A program made the translations under genes and the position numbers. From an uncultured bacterium (GTDB lineage Bacteria; Fidelibacterota; Marinisomatia; Marinisomatales; UBA1611): a stretch of 14,862 nt of DNA. The stretch spans positions 1 through 14,862 of the forward strand of contig CALKMQ010000009.1 in the NCBI GenBank assembly GCA_938092125.1. The letters are read 5' to 3'. Shown here piece after piece: positions 1-7,677 of the stretch. Positions within the stretch are counted from its first letter, which is position 1; each line of letters begins with the position of its first letter. The notes beneath the pieces are model-generated. The model ran no database searches, was not told the origin of the DNA, and worked only from the letters and a program-made list of their open reading frames with translations.

Positions 1-741
1 TTACAATTAAAAGAAATAACTCACAATTATAATGATCGAATTCAGTTGGAATACAAATCAGAATATCTTCAAAAAATACCATTAGTAAATGAAAGCAAAA
101 GAGTTAATGTAATATCAAAAGATTTATTATCTGGGAAAATGTTATCTGGATTATGGATTGAAGCCAGATCCAAGAGCTTTGATGAATCTGATTTATTGAT
201 ATCAAAAGAAGATGGTTCAATTGAATACCAAGTTAGATCATTAAACAAAGTTGCAAATGGCTATGAGCTTCATTTTAACGTAGCATTTAATGTCTTGCTC
301 AATGATGATCTTGTCAAACTTTTTAAGCTAAGCCCCAAAAAGTGCAAATTATCTGTAATGCAAAAATCACCAAATATGTTTTTTGAAAATAGTATTAATA
401 ATTTTCACAATAGTTTAAAAGATTTACCTGTAGTTGATGCTATTAAAAAGTGTTTTGAAAAGAAATACTCTGCAAATTTTACGATGGAAAAAAAAGAATC
501 GAGTATTGCGATAAAACTTGATGTCATTACAGAAGAAAACACCGATAAAATAAGTAAAATTTATCCAAATTTTGTTCATTCGTCTGGTCACCTAACTATT
601 ACAGATAGTAATTCAAATGAAGAATTTTTCAACCAAAAAGTTTTTGAAGAAAGTGGTTCAGATTTTAATTCAATTGAAAAAGCAGGAATTAATTCGCTTA
701 TGAATTTGGCAAAAGTAGTTAGTATGAAAATTTGTGGTTAA
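1..741 (+). CDS. LPP20-like envelope protein, C-terminal part (5' end outside window)
   Basis: The frame is open from base 1 to the TAA at 739-741, giving 246 visible residues, so the start lies left of the window. A TTG at 46 is in frame, but the sequence before it already resembles the downstream paralog, so I do not take it as the start. Similarity to the next gene is visible along the whole length: shared NYNDRI/DYNDRI, IPLVNESKRVNV against LPIAKNGVNINV, KKCFEKKYSANF against KSCFESKYEMVF, and a matching end (SIEKAGINSLMNLA..KICG against FIERASIKALRGLA..AICF). The missing N-terminus was therefore probably a lipoprotein signal plus an LPP20-type domain; this is inference from the paralog. 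Two cysteines, visible codons 151 and 245, are conserved between the copies. The function is unknown. The next gene follows after 30 bases. Confidence 0.75.
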   Translation, partial: LQLKEITHNYNDRIQLEYKSEYLQKIPLVNESKRVNVISKDLLSGKMLSGLWIEARSKSFDESDLLISKEDGSIEYQVRSLNKVANGYELHFNVAFNVLLNDDLVKLFKLSPKKCKLSVMQKSPNMFFENSINNFHNSLKDLPVVDAIKKCFEKKYSANFTMEKKESSIAIKLDVITEENTDKISKIYPNFVHSSGHLTITDSNSNEEFFNQKVFEESGSDFNSIEKAGINSLMNLAKVVSMKICG

Positions 742-771
742 GTAATTAATCTTGATAGCTTCATTCTGATA

Positions 772-2100
772 ATGCGCCAAATTTTTTTCACTATCCTCAT
801 TTTTCTTTTTATTTTTTCTATTCAATCTTGTAGTCCTAAACCAGAGTTAACTCCAGTCCAAAAGTCTAAAAAAAGAGTTCCTAATTGGATAAAAGGTGTG
901 CCCATTGATATTGAAAAATGGTATAAAGTGGGACAAGCTAGTGCAAACGATTCAATTACTTCAGAAAATAATGCTCTAAGCCTGATGAAGGAAAAATTAA
1001 GATTGGATTTGGAAAAAATATTTATTGAAAATTATGAAATAAAAGAAAAATATCTTCATAAAATTACCAAACACATTATGAGTGGACGGAAAGATTTAAT
1101 TAGTTCATTAAAAAAAATTGATAGCTCTTTTGTTGACAATGGAATTAACTATTCTTTGTTGAGCATAAATAAAAAAGATTACTATAAAAACATAGCACAA
1201 AGATTTAATAATTATGATGTTGAAAAACAGATATCTTTGTTGAATGACGATTTAAAGATTGAAAATCTTATAATTCTTTCATCGATTATTGACCATCTTG
1301 TAACTCATTTTGATTATTTGTTAATTAAAAATAATAAAAAAAATGTTGAGACAGATATTCTAGAAAAAACCAAAAGAATTATTAATGATTACAATGACAG
1401 AATTACTTTTTCACTTGAACCGGCAATAATTAATAGTCTTCCAATTGCTAAAAATGGTGTAAATATTAACGTAAGCATTTATGATAATAAAACTAACCAA
1501 AAATTAGATAATATAAATACGATTCTGGACTTTGGAAGTGCTACTGATTTAATTAATGTAACTGATAATTTAACTGATGTAAATGAGCTAAAAATTCCAT
1601 TATCTCATGATGGAAATCCATATAGTCTTACTTTTAAAATCGATTATGAAACAATGTTAAATACACCCTTTTTTGATTTTTTTTTATTTGATAAAAAAGA
1701 ATTTAAAATTGCAGTTGTCCCCGGTAGTAAAAAAGTTTTTTTAAATGAAACTATCCAAAGTGTTAACTCTAGTTTAAACGAATCCATTTTCAATGAATCT
1801 GTCAAATCTTGTTTTGAATCTAAATATGAGATGGTTTTTGTCAATAATGAAGATGATGCTGATTTATCGATGTTTTTTGGAGTATCATCTATTGGAAATA
1901 CTAGTAGAGCTAATAGAAAACAGCCTTTTAAATCGGAGGCTTTTTTATCGATAAAAGTTGTAGACACCAAAACAAAAAATATTATTCTAGATCACATTAT
2001 TGCGACACAGGAAGCATTAAATTATGATTTTATTGAGCGAGCGAGTATAAAGGCCTTAAGGGGCCTCGCTCACGAATCACTAAGTGCTATTTGTTTTTAA
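772..2100 (+). CDS. LPP20-like outer-envelope lipoprotein
   Basis: This is a 442-residue protein. Residues 1-20 are a lipoprotein signal: positive start, a phenylalanine/isoleucine-rich core and lipobox SIQSC with the lipidated cysteine at 20. Residues 37-110 look like the LPP20/LPP20-like family, with PNWIKG, then WYKVGQA and an alanine-containing amphipathic helix. These proteins are usually outer-membrane-anchored, and their biochemical role is poorly known. The remainder (about 195-442) is a mixed alpha/beta region shared with the upstream partial gene. It includes VKSCFESKY (Cys347) and a near-terminal Cys441, which could form a disulfide. I chose the ATG at 772 because it gives the complete signal peptide; there is no clear Shine-Dalgarno. 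The gene is co-oriented with its paralog, 30 bases downstream, and may be cotranscribed with it. The lipoprotein call is firm; the LPP20 label is moderate. Confidence 0.8.
   Translation: MRQIFFTILIFLFIFSIQSCSPKPELTPVQKSKKRVPNWIKGVPIDIEKWYKVGQASANDSITSENNALSLMKEKLRLDLEKIFIENYEIKEKYLHKITKHIMSGRKDLISSLKKIDSSFVDNGINYSLLSINKKDYYKNIAQRFNNYDVEKQISLLNDDLKIENLIILSSIIDHLVTHFDYLLIKNNKKNVETDILEKTKRIINDYNDRITFSLEPAIINSLPIAKNGVNINVSIYDNKTNQKLDNINTILDFGSATDLINVTDNLTDVNELKIPLSHDGNPYSLTFKIDYETMLNTPFFDFFLFDKKEFKIAVVPGSKKVFLNETIQSVNSSLNESIFNESVKSCFESKYEMVFVNNEDDADLSMFFGVSSIGNTSRANRKQPFKSEAFLSIKVVDTKTKNIILDHIIATQEALNYDFIERASIKALRGLAHESLSAICF
2039..2071 (+). repeat. GC-rich inverted repeat at the end of the LPP20-like gene
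   Basis: GAGCGAG at 2039-2045 pairs perfectly with CTCGCTC at 2065-2071. The loop itself contains the palindrome AAGGCCTT. The stretch is unusually GC-rich for this window and lies about 30 bases before the stop codon. A short T run (2088-2097, interrupted by one G) follows 16 bases later, so it is not a classical terminator. It could be a hairpin ending or protecting the lipoprotein transcript, or simply coding sequence. Confidence 0.3.
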
Positions 2101-2127
2101 AAAAGAGTATCAATGTATTTCATTACT

Positions 2128-2709
2128 TTAGTTTTCATAGATTTTTTCAGGATCTAAATTTCTACGATAATATTCAAATATTTCGCCAGTGCCTTGCCAG
2201 TTATTAATTTCTGCAATAATTTTGATTTGACCTTTAAATTTTTTAGAAATACCTAATTTTACATGTCCAGTATTGTAAAGAATTCCATCTTTTTTTTTTG
2301 CCCAACTGATATAAACTTTTTTTAATATTTTCGCATAACCTTTTTTTTTAAAATCATTTTTTATTACAAAAGCGTACGTATATAAAGTATTGAATTTCCC
2401 ATAGTTTTCATCTAGCCTGGCCCAGGGTTCCTGAGATAAAAGTTCTAAGGGCATTCCAATTATATATCCTATAATTTTATTTTCGAATCGCGCAATAATC
2501 GGAAGGGCGCCAGAGCGGTTAAAGTATTTGTTAATGGTGTTTTTTGTTAATATATATTTTTCGCCATAGTCTTCAGCAAGTGATGCTGATATTTCCATTA
2601 ATGATTCGTAGTCTTCTGTACCGAGACTTTCAATAAGCTCAATATCAAATGATCCGCTAGAAGCTATAACATTCGTAATTGTTGTCGTATTATTTTTGAT
2701 TTTTTTCAT
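2128..2709 (-). CDS. GNAT-family N-acetyltransferase
   Basis: This 193-residue protein has a GNAT fold signature. A strand pair, IIARFENKIIGYIIG, lies at about residues 70-85. Motif A follows at about 112-137: a beta strand (YAFVIKNDF), then KKKGYA in the Q/RxxGxG/A position that binds the acetyl-CoA pyrophosphate, then an alpha helix (KILKKVYISWAKK). The family transfers an acetyl group from acetyl-CoA to an amine. The acceptor cannot be told from sequence; the roughly 65-residue N-terminal extension and the C-terminus (EIFEYYRRNLDP) are not recognised. No signal peptide is seen, so it is probably cytoplasmic. It is the only minus-strand gene, ending 27 bases from the lipoprotein stop. Two A homopolymers (A10 and A9 on the coding strand) fall within or next to motif A. 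The gene is divergent from pyrF. Confidence 0.8.
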   Translation of the reverse strand: MKKIKNNTTTITNVIASSGSFDIELIESLGTEDYESLMEISASLAEDYGEKYILTKNTINKYFNRSGALPIIARFENKIIGYIIGMPLELLSQEPWARLDENYGKFNTLYTYAFVIKNDFKKKGYAKILKKVYISWAKKKDGILYNTGHVKLGISKKFKGQIKIIAEINNWQGTGEIFEYYRRNLDPEKIYEN

Positions 2710-2738
2710 TAATAAAGTTTACTGATTTAAAATTTTCA

Positions 2739-2764
2739 TTCACAATTCTGTTTTATTGTATAAA
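2739..2764 (+). promoter_or_regulatory. weak candidate promoter for the pyrF operon
   Basis: The 106-base divergent gap between the acetyltransferase and the preferred pyrF start must hold the promoter of the seven-gene run. The best sigma70-like element I see is TATAAA at 2759-2764, about 50 bases before the pyrF ATG. The only -35-like sequence near it (TTCACA at 2739) is spaced 14 bases away, which is too short. The call rests mostly on position. Confidence 0.25.
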
Positions 2765-2815
2765 CTTATTATTTCAGTTTTTTAAATGTATTTTTATCGA
2801 AGTATATTTCGAACC

Positions 2816-3613
2816 ATGATTCCTTTTAATCAAAAGATAAAAAATAGAGCAAAAAACATCAATTCCTACCTTTGTGTTGGTATAGATGTTGATCCTGTTT
2901 TAGTTAAATCTAATGAATTTGATGATTTGGTATCACACTCAAAAAGAATTATTGATGCGACTAGAGACATAACATTGTGCTACAAACCTAATTTTGCTTT
3001 TTTTGAAAGATGGGGTGCTAAGGGATTTAAATGGTTAGAGGATATAGTCGATTACATTGGAGACGATGCTATAGTTATTGCAGACGCAAAAAGGGGTGAT
3101 ATAGGTAATACTGCAAAACAATATGCTGAAAGTATATTTAATCATTTTGGGTTTGATTGTGTTACGCTGAGCCCCTATATGGGCGAAGATAGTATTAAAC
3201 CTTTTATTGATTATGAAGAAAAAGGTGTTTTTATATTATGTCGGACCTCAAACCCCTCCGCTGACACCTTTCAAAGTCAAAATCTAATAGGCGGTGATCA
3301 TATTTATGAACTGGTTGCAAAATGGGCAAATGATTTAAATTTAAAGGATAATGTAGGATTAGTAGTTGGAGCAACAGCACCTAAAGAGCTTTCAAAAGTT
3401 AGAAAATTAGCGCCTGATTTACCTATATTAATTCCAGGAGTAGGAGCTCAAGGTGGTGATTTAAATCATTGTGTCTTTGAGGGGAATAAAACTGGGATAG
3501 GAATTATAAATGTATCGAGAGATATCTCCTTTTCTGGTGATTGTTCTGAAAAATCCATACGTGAATCTGCACTATCCTACGTTGAAAAAATAAATGAGGC
3601 ATTAAGTGGATAA
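2816..3613 (+). CDS. pyrF: orotidine 5'-phosphate decarboxylase, type 2
   Basis: This enzyme decarboxylates OMP to UMP, the last step of de novo pyrimidine synthesis, in the cytoplasm. Numbering from the ATG at 2816 (265 residues), the opening strand is LCVGIDVDP at about 19-27. CYKPNFAFFERWG follows at 55-67. The catalytic Asp-Lys-Asp cluster is DAKRGDIGNTA at 90-100 (Lys92, Asp95). GATAPKEL is at 185-192 and the phosphate-binding region PGVGAQGGD at 207-215, followed by NVSRDI. The DAKRGDIGNTA form and the length mark the type 2 (longer, mycobacterial-like) subfamily rather than the shorter E. coli type. An in-frame ATG at 2786 would add 10 residues. I prefer 2816 because family members usually start just before a short FNxKI-type helix; neither start has a Shine-Dalgarno. 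The stop overlaps pyrE by 8 bases. Confidence 0.95.
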   Translation: MIPFNQKIKNRAKNINSYLCVGIDVDPVLVKSNEFDDLVSHSKRIIDATRDITLCYKPNFAFFERWGAKGFKWLEDIVDYIGDDAIVIADAKRGDIGNTAKQYAESIFNHFGFDCVTLSPYMGEDSIKPFIDYEEKGVFILCRTSNPSADTFQSQNLIGGDHIYELVAKWANDLNLKDNVGLVVGATAPKELSKVRKLAPDLPILIPGVGAQGGDLNHCVFEGNKTGIGIINVSRDISFSGDCSEKSIRESALSYVEKINEALSG

Positions 3614-4178
3614 AGAAAAAATAGTTGATATTTTTGAAGAAACTGAGGCTTTGTTGTCTGGGCATTTTGTCCTTACCTCAGGCAAACATAGCCCTTCTTA
3701 CTTTCAGTGTGCAAAAGTATTGCAATATCCTAAATATCTCACATTATTTGCTTCTATGATCGCTGATAATTTTATTTCGACAAAAATTGACGCAGTAATA
3801 TCGCCAGCTATTGGTGGTATTGTTTTAGGTACTGAGGTTGGACGTTTGCTAAATGCTAAAACTATTTTTGCAGAAAGAAAAAATGGATCCATGTGCATCC
3901 GTAGAGGTTTCAGTATAAAAAAAAATCAAAACATACTAGTTGTTGAGGATGTTATAACAACTGGTGGCTCAGTTAAGGAAGTCATGAATGAAGTTACCAA
4001 ATTAGGCGGTTTAATTTCCGGAGTTGCTATTCTTGTAGATAGAAGCAACGGTACTATAAATCTTCATAAAAATCAATATTCAATCGTTGAGCTTGAGGTC
4101 GTAAGTTATGACGTAGATAGTGTACCAAATAATTTAAAAGAAATTCCAGTACAAAAACCAGGGAGTAGAAAAACGTAA
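3606..4178 (+). CDS. pyrE: orotate phosphoribosyltransferase
   Basis: This enzyme converts orotate and PRPP to OMP, the substrate of the upstream pyrF product. At 190 residues it has normal length for the bacterial family. Visible motifs in order are LLSGHFVLTSGKHS (17-29), the ISPAIGGIVLG loop (65-75), FAERKNG (88-94), and the PRPP-binding signature VVEDVITTGGS (112-122). It ends KPGSRK, common in this PyrE branch. The start is GTG at 3606, inside the last codons of pyrF (8-base overlap). It is well supported because the protein begins MDKEKIVDIFEETEALL, matching the usual N-terminus. The stop TAA shares its last A with the ATG of the next gene (TAATG), which suggests translational coupling in both directions of the operon. 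Confidence 0.96.
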   Translation: MDKEKIVDIFEETEALLSGHFVLTSGKHSPSYFQCAKVLQYPKYLTLFASMIADNFISTKIDAVISPAIGGIVLGTEVGRLLNAKTIFAERKNGSMCIRRGFSIKKNQNILVVEDVITTGGSVKEVMNEVTKLGGLISGVAILVDRSNGTINLHKNQYSIVELEVVSYDVDSVPNNLKEIPVQKPGSRKT

Positions 4179-4792
4179 TGATAAAACAAACTTCAATATT
4201 ACTTGCTATTATTTTGACTATAGTAGGTTGTGGAACAAAACAAAAAAATAAGGATACAGTTATGGACAAAGATATAGCAGTTATTACAACAAAATTTGGT
4301 GATATAAAATTAGAATTTTTTGATGATATTGCTCCGAAGCATGTTGAGAGTTTTAAATTGCATGCTCAAAATGGTTATTATGATGGAACAACCTTTCATA
4401 GAGTGATTCCTGGGTTCATGATTCAAGGTGGTGACCCACTATCAAAATCAGAAGACAAAAGTAGGCATGGAACAGGGGGTAATGCTGCAAAATTTTTTGG
4501 TATTGGAAGTGAAGATTCTGAATCTACTTGGGATTTACCGGCTGAATTTAGTACGACTACGCATGCTAGAGGCATATTATCTATGGCAAGGTCTCAAAAC
4601 CCTGATAGTGGAGGAAGTCAATTTTTTATTTGTGTTGCAGATGCAAACTTTTTAGATAACCAATACACTGTTTTTGGTAAAGTCGTTAGTGGTATGGAAG
4701 TTGTCGATGCTATAGTCAGTGCACCAAGAGATGCGAGGGATAATCCAGACGATAGAATTGAAATGAAGGTTGCCCTAGAAGATAAAAAATAA
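4178..4792 (+). CDS. cyclophilin-type peptidyl-prolyl cis-trans isomerase, lipoprotein
   Basis: This 204-residue protein starts with a lipoprotein signal (lipobox TIVGC, lipidated Cys18), so it should act in the periplasm, anchored to a membrane. After a short polar linker the cyclophilin domain covers about 33-202. It has the core FHRVIPGFMIQGGDP (catalytic Arg75, Gln83), GILSMARS (132-139), GGSQFFI (145-151) and FLDNQYTVFGKV (158-169). Family members isomerise Xaa-Pro bonds during protein folding. An insertion of about 20 residues between GGDP and the LPAEF segment is typical of many bacterial forms. The ATG overlaps the pyrE stop by one base. With DsbD and TlpA downstream, it suggests that the operon serves folding of exported proteins. 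Confidence 0.93.
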   Translation: MIKQTSILLAIILTIVGCGTKQKNKDTVMDKDIAVITTKFGDIKLEFFDDIAPKHVESFKLHAQNGYYDGTTFHRVIPGFMIQGGDPLSKSEDKSRHGTGGNAAKFFGIGSEDSESTWDLPAEFSTTTHARGILSMARSQNPDSGGSQFFICVADANFLDNQYTVFGKVVSGMEVVDAIVSAPRDARDNPDDRIEMKVALEDKK

Positions 4793-4795
4793 TAG

Positions 4796-5698
4796 ATGGG
4801 AAAATCGTATCTAGGGCTTGCTCTAGGAGGAGGAGGCTCAAGAGGTGTTGCACATATCGGGGCACTTCAAGTTCTCCATAAAAGTGGGCTTAAGCCTGAT
4901 TTAATCGCTGGCGTGAGTGCCGGTTCAATGATTGGTGCAATGTATGCCGCAACTTTAGATCCTAATTGGATAGAAATTCGCTTCCGTGAACTGATGAATA
5001 GTGATTTATTTGCAAGCTTTAGTTCCGGTTCTTTAATGGCTGAACGTAATAAAGAAACTTTTCTCAAGAAAAATACTGCACTAGCAAAACAAGGCTATGC
5101 TGGTAGGCTAGGCTTGAATGATTCTTACGTTGTTCCTCGTTCAGTAATTGAAAATTCGGTAGAGTTCATGATGCCTTGCAATAATTTTGAAGAACTTCAA
5201 ATCCCTCTAAAGGTTGTAGCTACAGATATCCAAAGCGGCGAAGAAATTATCTACAGCAGTGGTGATATTAAAGAAGCCCTCATTTTGAGCTCTTCTATCC
5301 CTGGTTTTTTTGAAGCTACTAAAAAAGATAGGAAGTTAATTGTAGATGGTGGCGTAACATCGCCAATTCCCGTCGAAATACTCAGAGAACACGCTGAAAT
5401 GGTAATGGCAGTAGATATAACTAATTATGAATTAAAACCATTAAGTCAACCAAACATGATAGAGATAATGAGGCGTTCAGATATTATTACATCCTTGAGA
5501 TTAAAAAACAATTTGTCCAGGCAAGCAGACATTTTAGTTAAGCCTGAGGTTTCAGGCATTCATTGGTCCGATTTTGATAACTTTGATAAGTTGTTAGAGT
5601 GTGGCAAAAACGCAATGTCAAAGAGCCTAAAAACTCTTAAAAATCTAGAGCCGGACAAACATAATATTTATTACAAATTATGTTCAAGTCTGAAGTAA
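4796..5698 (+). CDS. patatin-like phospholipase (RssA/NTE-type)
   Basis: This 300-residue protein has the full patatin catalytic set. The oxyanion-hole loop GGGGSRG is at 11-17, the nucleophile elbow GVSAG at 39-43 (Ser41), and the dyad aspartate in VDGG at 183-186 (Asp184). Family members are serine acyl hydrolases acting on phospholipids or lysophospholipids. There is no signal peptide and no C-terminal barrel, so this is a free-standing cytoplasmic or membrane-associated form like RssA/YchK rather than a type Vd autotransporter. Residues 190-300 include the usual segment after the Asp (PVEILRE..MVMAVDI) and a less conserved helical end. The ATG lies 3 bases after the cyclophilin stop, with no obvious Shine-Dalgarno, which fits translation by coupling. 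The substrate cannot be read from the sequence. Confidence 0.92.
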   Translation: MGKSYLGLALGGGGSRGVAHIGALQVLHKSGLKPDLIAGVSAGSMIGAMYAATLDPNWIEIRFRELMNSDLFASFSSGSLMAERNKETFLKKNTALAKQGYAGRLGLNDSYVVPRSVIENSVEFMMPCNNFEELQIPLKVVATDIQSGEEIIYSSGDIKEALILSSSIPGFFEATKKDRKLIVDGGVTSPIPVEILREHAEMVMAVDITNYELKPLSQPNMIEIMRRSDIITSLRLKNNLSRQADILVKPEVSGIHWSDFDNFDKLLECGKNAMSKSLKTLKNLEPDKHNIYYKLCSSLK

Positions 5699-5712
5699 AA
5701 TACAACTCTAAT

Positions 5713-7629
5713 ATGATTAAATATTTTATAAGTAGTTTTGTCTTTTTTGTTAGCGTCAGTTCGTCACAGGTTACTAACCCTGTTGTTATAAAGGTGCAAT
5801 CAGATTCTTCGGCTCGAGCAGGCGAGGTAATCAACATAGTTATAGATGCTGAGATGGAAAGGGAATGGAAAATCTATTCAATATATAAAATTGTAGATGG
5901 CCCGCTAGCAACAGAAATTGAGATAACTGGAGAATCGATTAGTTCCATTGCTAAAATAATTGAGCCTAATCCAACCGAAAAATATGATCCTGGTTTCGAT
6001 ATGACCTCGTTTTATCATAATGGTGATACTCGATTTTCGACCCAGGTACTCATGAAAGACGACTTGATTCCTGGAATTTATGAACTCATCGTAAACGTTT
6101 ATTATCAAGTCTGTAATGAACGACTTTGTTATCCTCCAAAAGAAGTATCCAAAAAGATTTTAATCAAAATTCTGCCTGGGGAGCCAAGAGATGGTAGAAC
6201 TACTTTAAGTATTTCCAGAAGTGATGAAATCGAAAAAAACAAGACTAATTCATTTTTAAATCTAATTATCATTGCAATAGGCGGGGCAATTTTAAGTTGG
6301 GTAATGCCTTGCGTTTACCCAATGATACCAATCATAATTTCATTCTTTGGAAAAGTAAGTGAAGACAAGAATATTGGAAGGATTTCCGTTGCTACTCTTT
6401 ATGGCTCTGGTATTGCCGGTACTTTTGTTTTTATTGGACTGCTTGTAAGTTTTTTATCATGGGGTGTAAACGATGCGGCTGTTCAAACTGGCTATGCAAA
6501 TATTGGCAACTTTATTGCTACTAATGCTTGGCTTAATTTGGCTCTAGGGCTTCTATTTATTTTTTTTGCATTGTGGATGTTTGGCGTAATCAATGTAAAT
6601 GTCGCTGGAGCACTACTTAGCAAAACAGACAAAGCAGGGCAATCAGCCAAGAATGCTTATTTTGGTGCTTTTATTTTAGGTATTGCTTTTGCTATAACCA
6701 GTTTTAGTTGTACGGTTCCAGTCGTTGGAATGCTTCTTGTAGTTGCAGCGAGCGGAACAGCAACTGGTTTACTAACTAGCTTGTTGGGTATGACGGTTTA
6801 TGGGGTTGTTTTTGCTTTTCCTTTTTTCATTTTATCTTTATTTCCATCATCATTAGATAAGTTGCCAAGATCTGGTATATGGATGGAAAAAGCTAAAGTT
6901 GTTTTTGGTTTTGTGGAATTAGCAGCGGCTGTGAAATTTTTATGGGTTCCTGATTTAGAATGGGGACTTGGAATATTGCCTCGAAATGTAGTTTTGGGAT
7001 TATTCCTTCTTATAGGATTATTATTAATTTTATACTTATCTGGTATCTTTTCTTTCCAAAAAGGTACTCGGAACAACAGGAAAAATATTAGTTACATTGG
7101 AATAATTATTACATCTTTAGTTCTTCTTCCTATTGGACTATCCTTTTTTTCTGGACCAACCTTTCATTATAATGGGCTTCCAAGATTCGCAGATGAATTA
7201 ATTGAAGCAATGGTGCCTCCTCCTCCAACAGAAGATGAGATTGCTGTAAAAGAAGGTTGGTTCGTTAATGACTACGATGGTGCTTTGGCGCTTGCGAAGA
7301 AAGAGGACAGACCTTTATTCATAGATTTCACTGGAATCTATTGCGCCAACTGCAGAGTAATGGAAAGACGAATTTTTCCATTAGAAAAAATAAAAAACCA
7401 CCTTGATAATATGGTTTTAGCTAGACTCTATGTTGATAAAAAAGACTCATTGAGTGCAATTTATGCTCAAATGCAATTTGAAAGATATAAAACAGCCACT
7501 CAGCCATATTATGTTATACTAGATCCAAAAACTGAGTCTACTTTAGCTGATACTGGCGGTTATATACCTAACGGGTTTGATCGATTTTTGTCTAATGGAA
7601 TTAAAAAGTATTTTTCTAAAAACCAATGA
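5713..7629 (+). CDS. dsbD: thiol:disulfide interchange protein DsbD
   Basis: DsbD carries electrons from cytoplasmic thioredoxin across the inner membrane to periplasmic partners. Numbering from the ATG at 5713 (638 residues): signal peptide 1-19; N-terminal immunoglobulin-like domain about 20-155 with the reactive pair Cys134/Cys139 in YQVCNERLCYPP; polytopic membrane domain about 180-485, with the two membrane cysteines in WVMPCVYPM (Cys200) and FSCTVP (Cys333). A C-terminal thioredoxin-fold domain (about 510-638) has CANC at 544-547. All six redox cysteines expected for a complete DsbD are present. An in-frame ATG at 5680 would add 11 polar residues before the signal peptide and overlap the patatin stop, so I prefer 5713. 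The neighbouring TlpA-like lipoprotein is a plausible client. Confidence 0.94.
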   Translation: MIKYFISSFVFFVSVSSSQVTNPVVIKVQSDSSARAGEVINIVIDAEMEREWKIYSIYKIVDGPLATEIEITGESISSIAKIIEPNPTEKYDPGFDMTSFYHNGDTRFSTQVLMKDDLIPGIYELIVNVYYQVCNERLCYPPKEVSKKILIKILPGEPRDGRTTLSISRSDEIEKNKTNSFLNLIIIAIGGAILSWVMPCVYPMIPIIISFFGKVSEDKNIGRISVATLYGSGIAGTFVFIGLLVSFLSWGVNDAAVQTGYANIGNFIATNAWLNLALGLLFIFFALWMFGVINVNVAGALLSKTDKAGQSAKNAYFGAFILGIAFAITSFSCTVPVVGMLLVVAASGTATGLLTSLLGMTVYGVVFAFPFFILSLFPSSLDKLPRSGIWMEKAKVVFGFVELAAAVKFLWVPDLEWGLGILPRNVVLGLFLLIGLLLILYLSGIFSFQKGTRNNRKNISYIGIIITSLVLLPIGLSFFSGPTFHYNGLPRFADELIEAMVPPPPTEDEIAVKEGWFVNDYDGALALAKKEDRPLFIDFTGIYCANCRVMERRIFPLEKIKNHLDNMVLARLYVDKKDSLSAIYAQMQFERYKTATQPYYVILDPKTESTLADTGGYIPNGFDRFLSNGIKKYFSKNQ

Positions 7630-7677
7630 TAGTTTTCTTAAAATTATTGTTCAACAAATAAGGGAATGAATTAATAA

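Noticed and set aside
46..48. TTG as the start of the first gene.
   Set aside because: The frame is open to the left edge and the residues before it (NYNDRI) match the downstream paralog, so the gene is cut rather than starting here.
4796..5698. The patatin as a type Vd autotransporter like PlpD.
   Set aside because: At 300 residues it has no signal peptide, POTRA or barrel; it is a free-standing patatin.
5680..5712. Earlier ATG for dsbD.
   Set aside because: It would put 11 polar residues before a good signal peptide and overlap the patatin gene; the ATG at 5713 gives a normal export signal.
6112..6129. The N-terminal cysteine pair of DsbD is spaced C-x4-C instead of the C-x5-C of E. coli.
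   Set aside because: From memory, C-x4-C followed by PP is common in Bacteroidota-type DsbD, so it is not a real oddity.
7647..7657. Palindrome TTGTTCAACAA in the gap before the TlpA-like gene.
   Set aside because: It has only five-base arms with a one-base centre and no extension. This is expected by chance in AT-rich DNA, and there is no sign of a separate promoter there.
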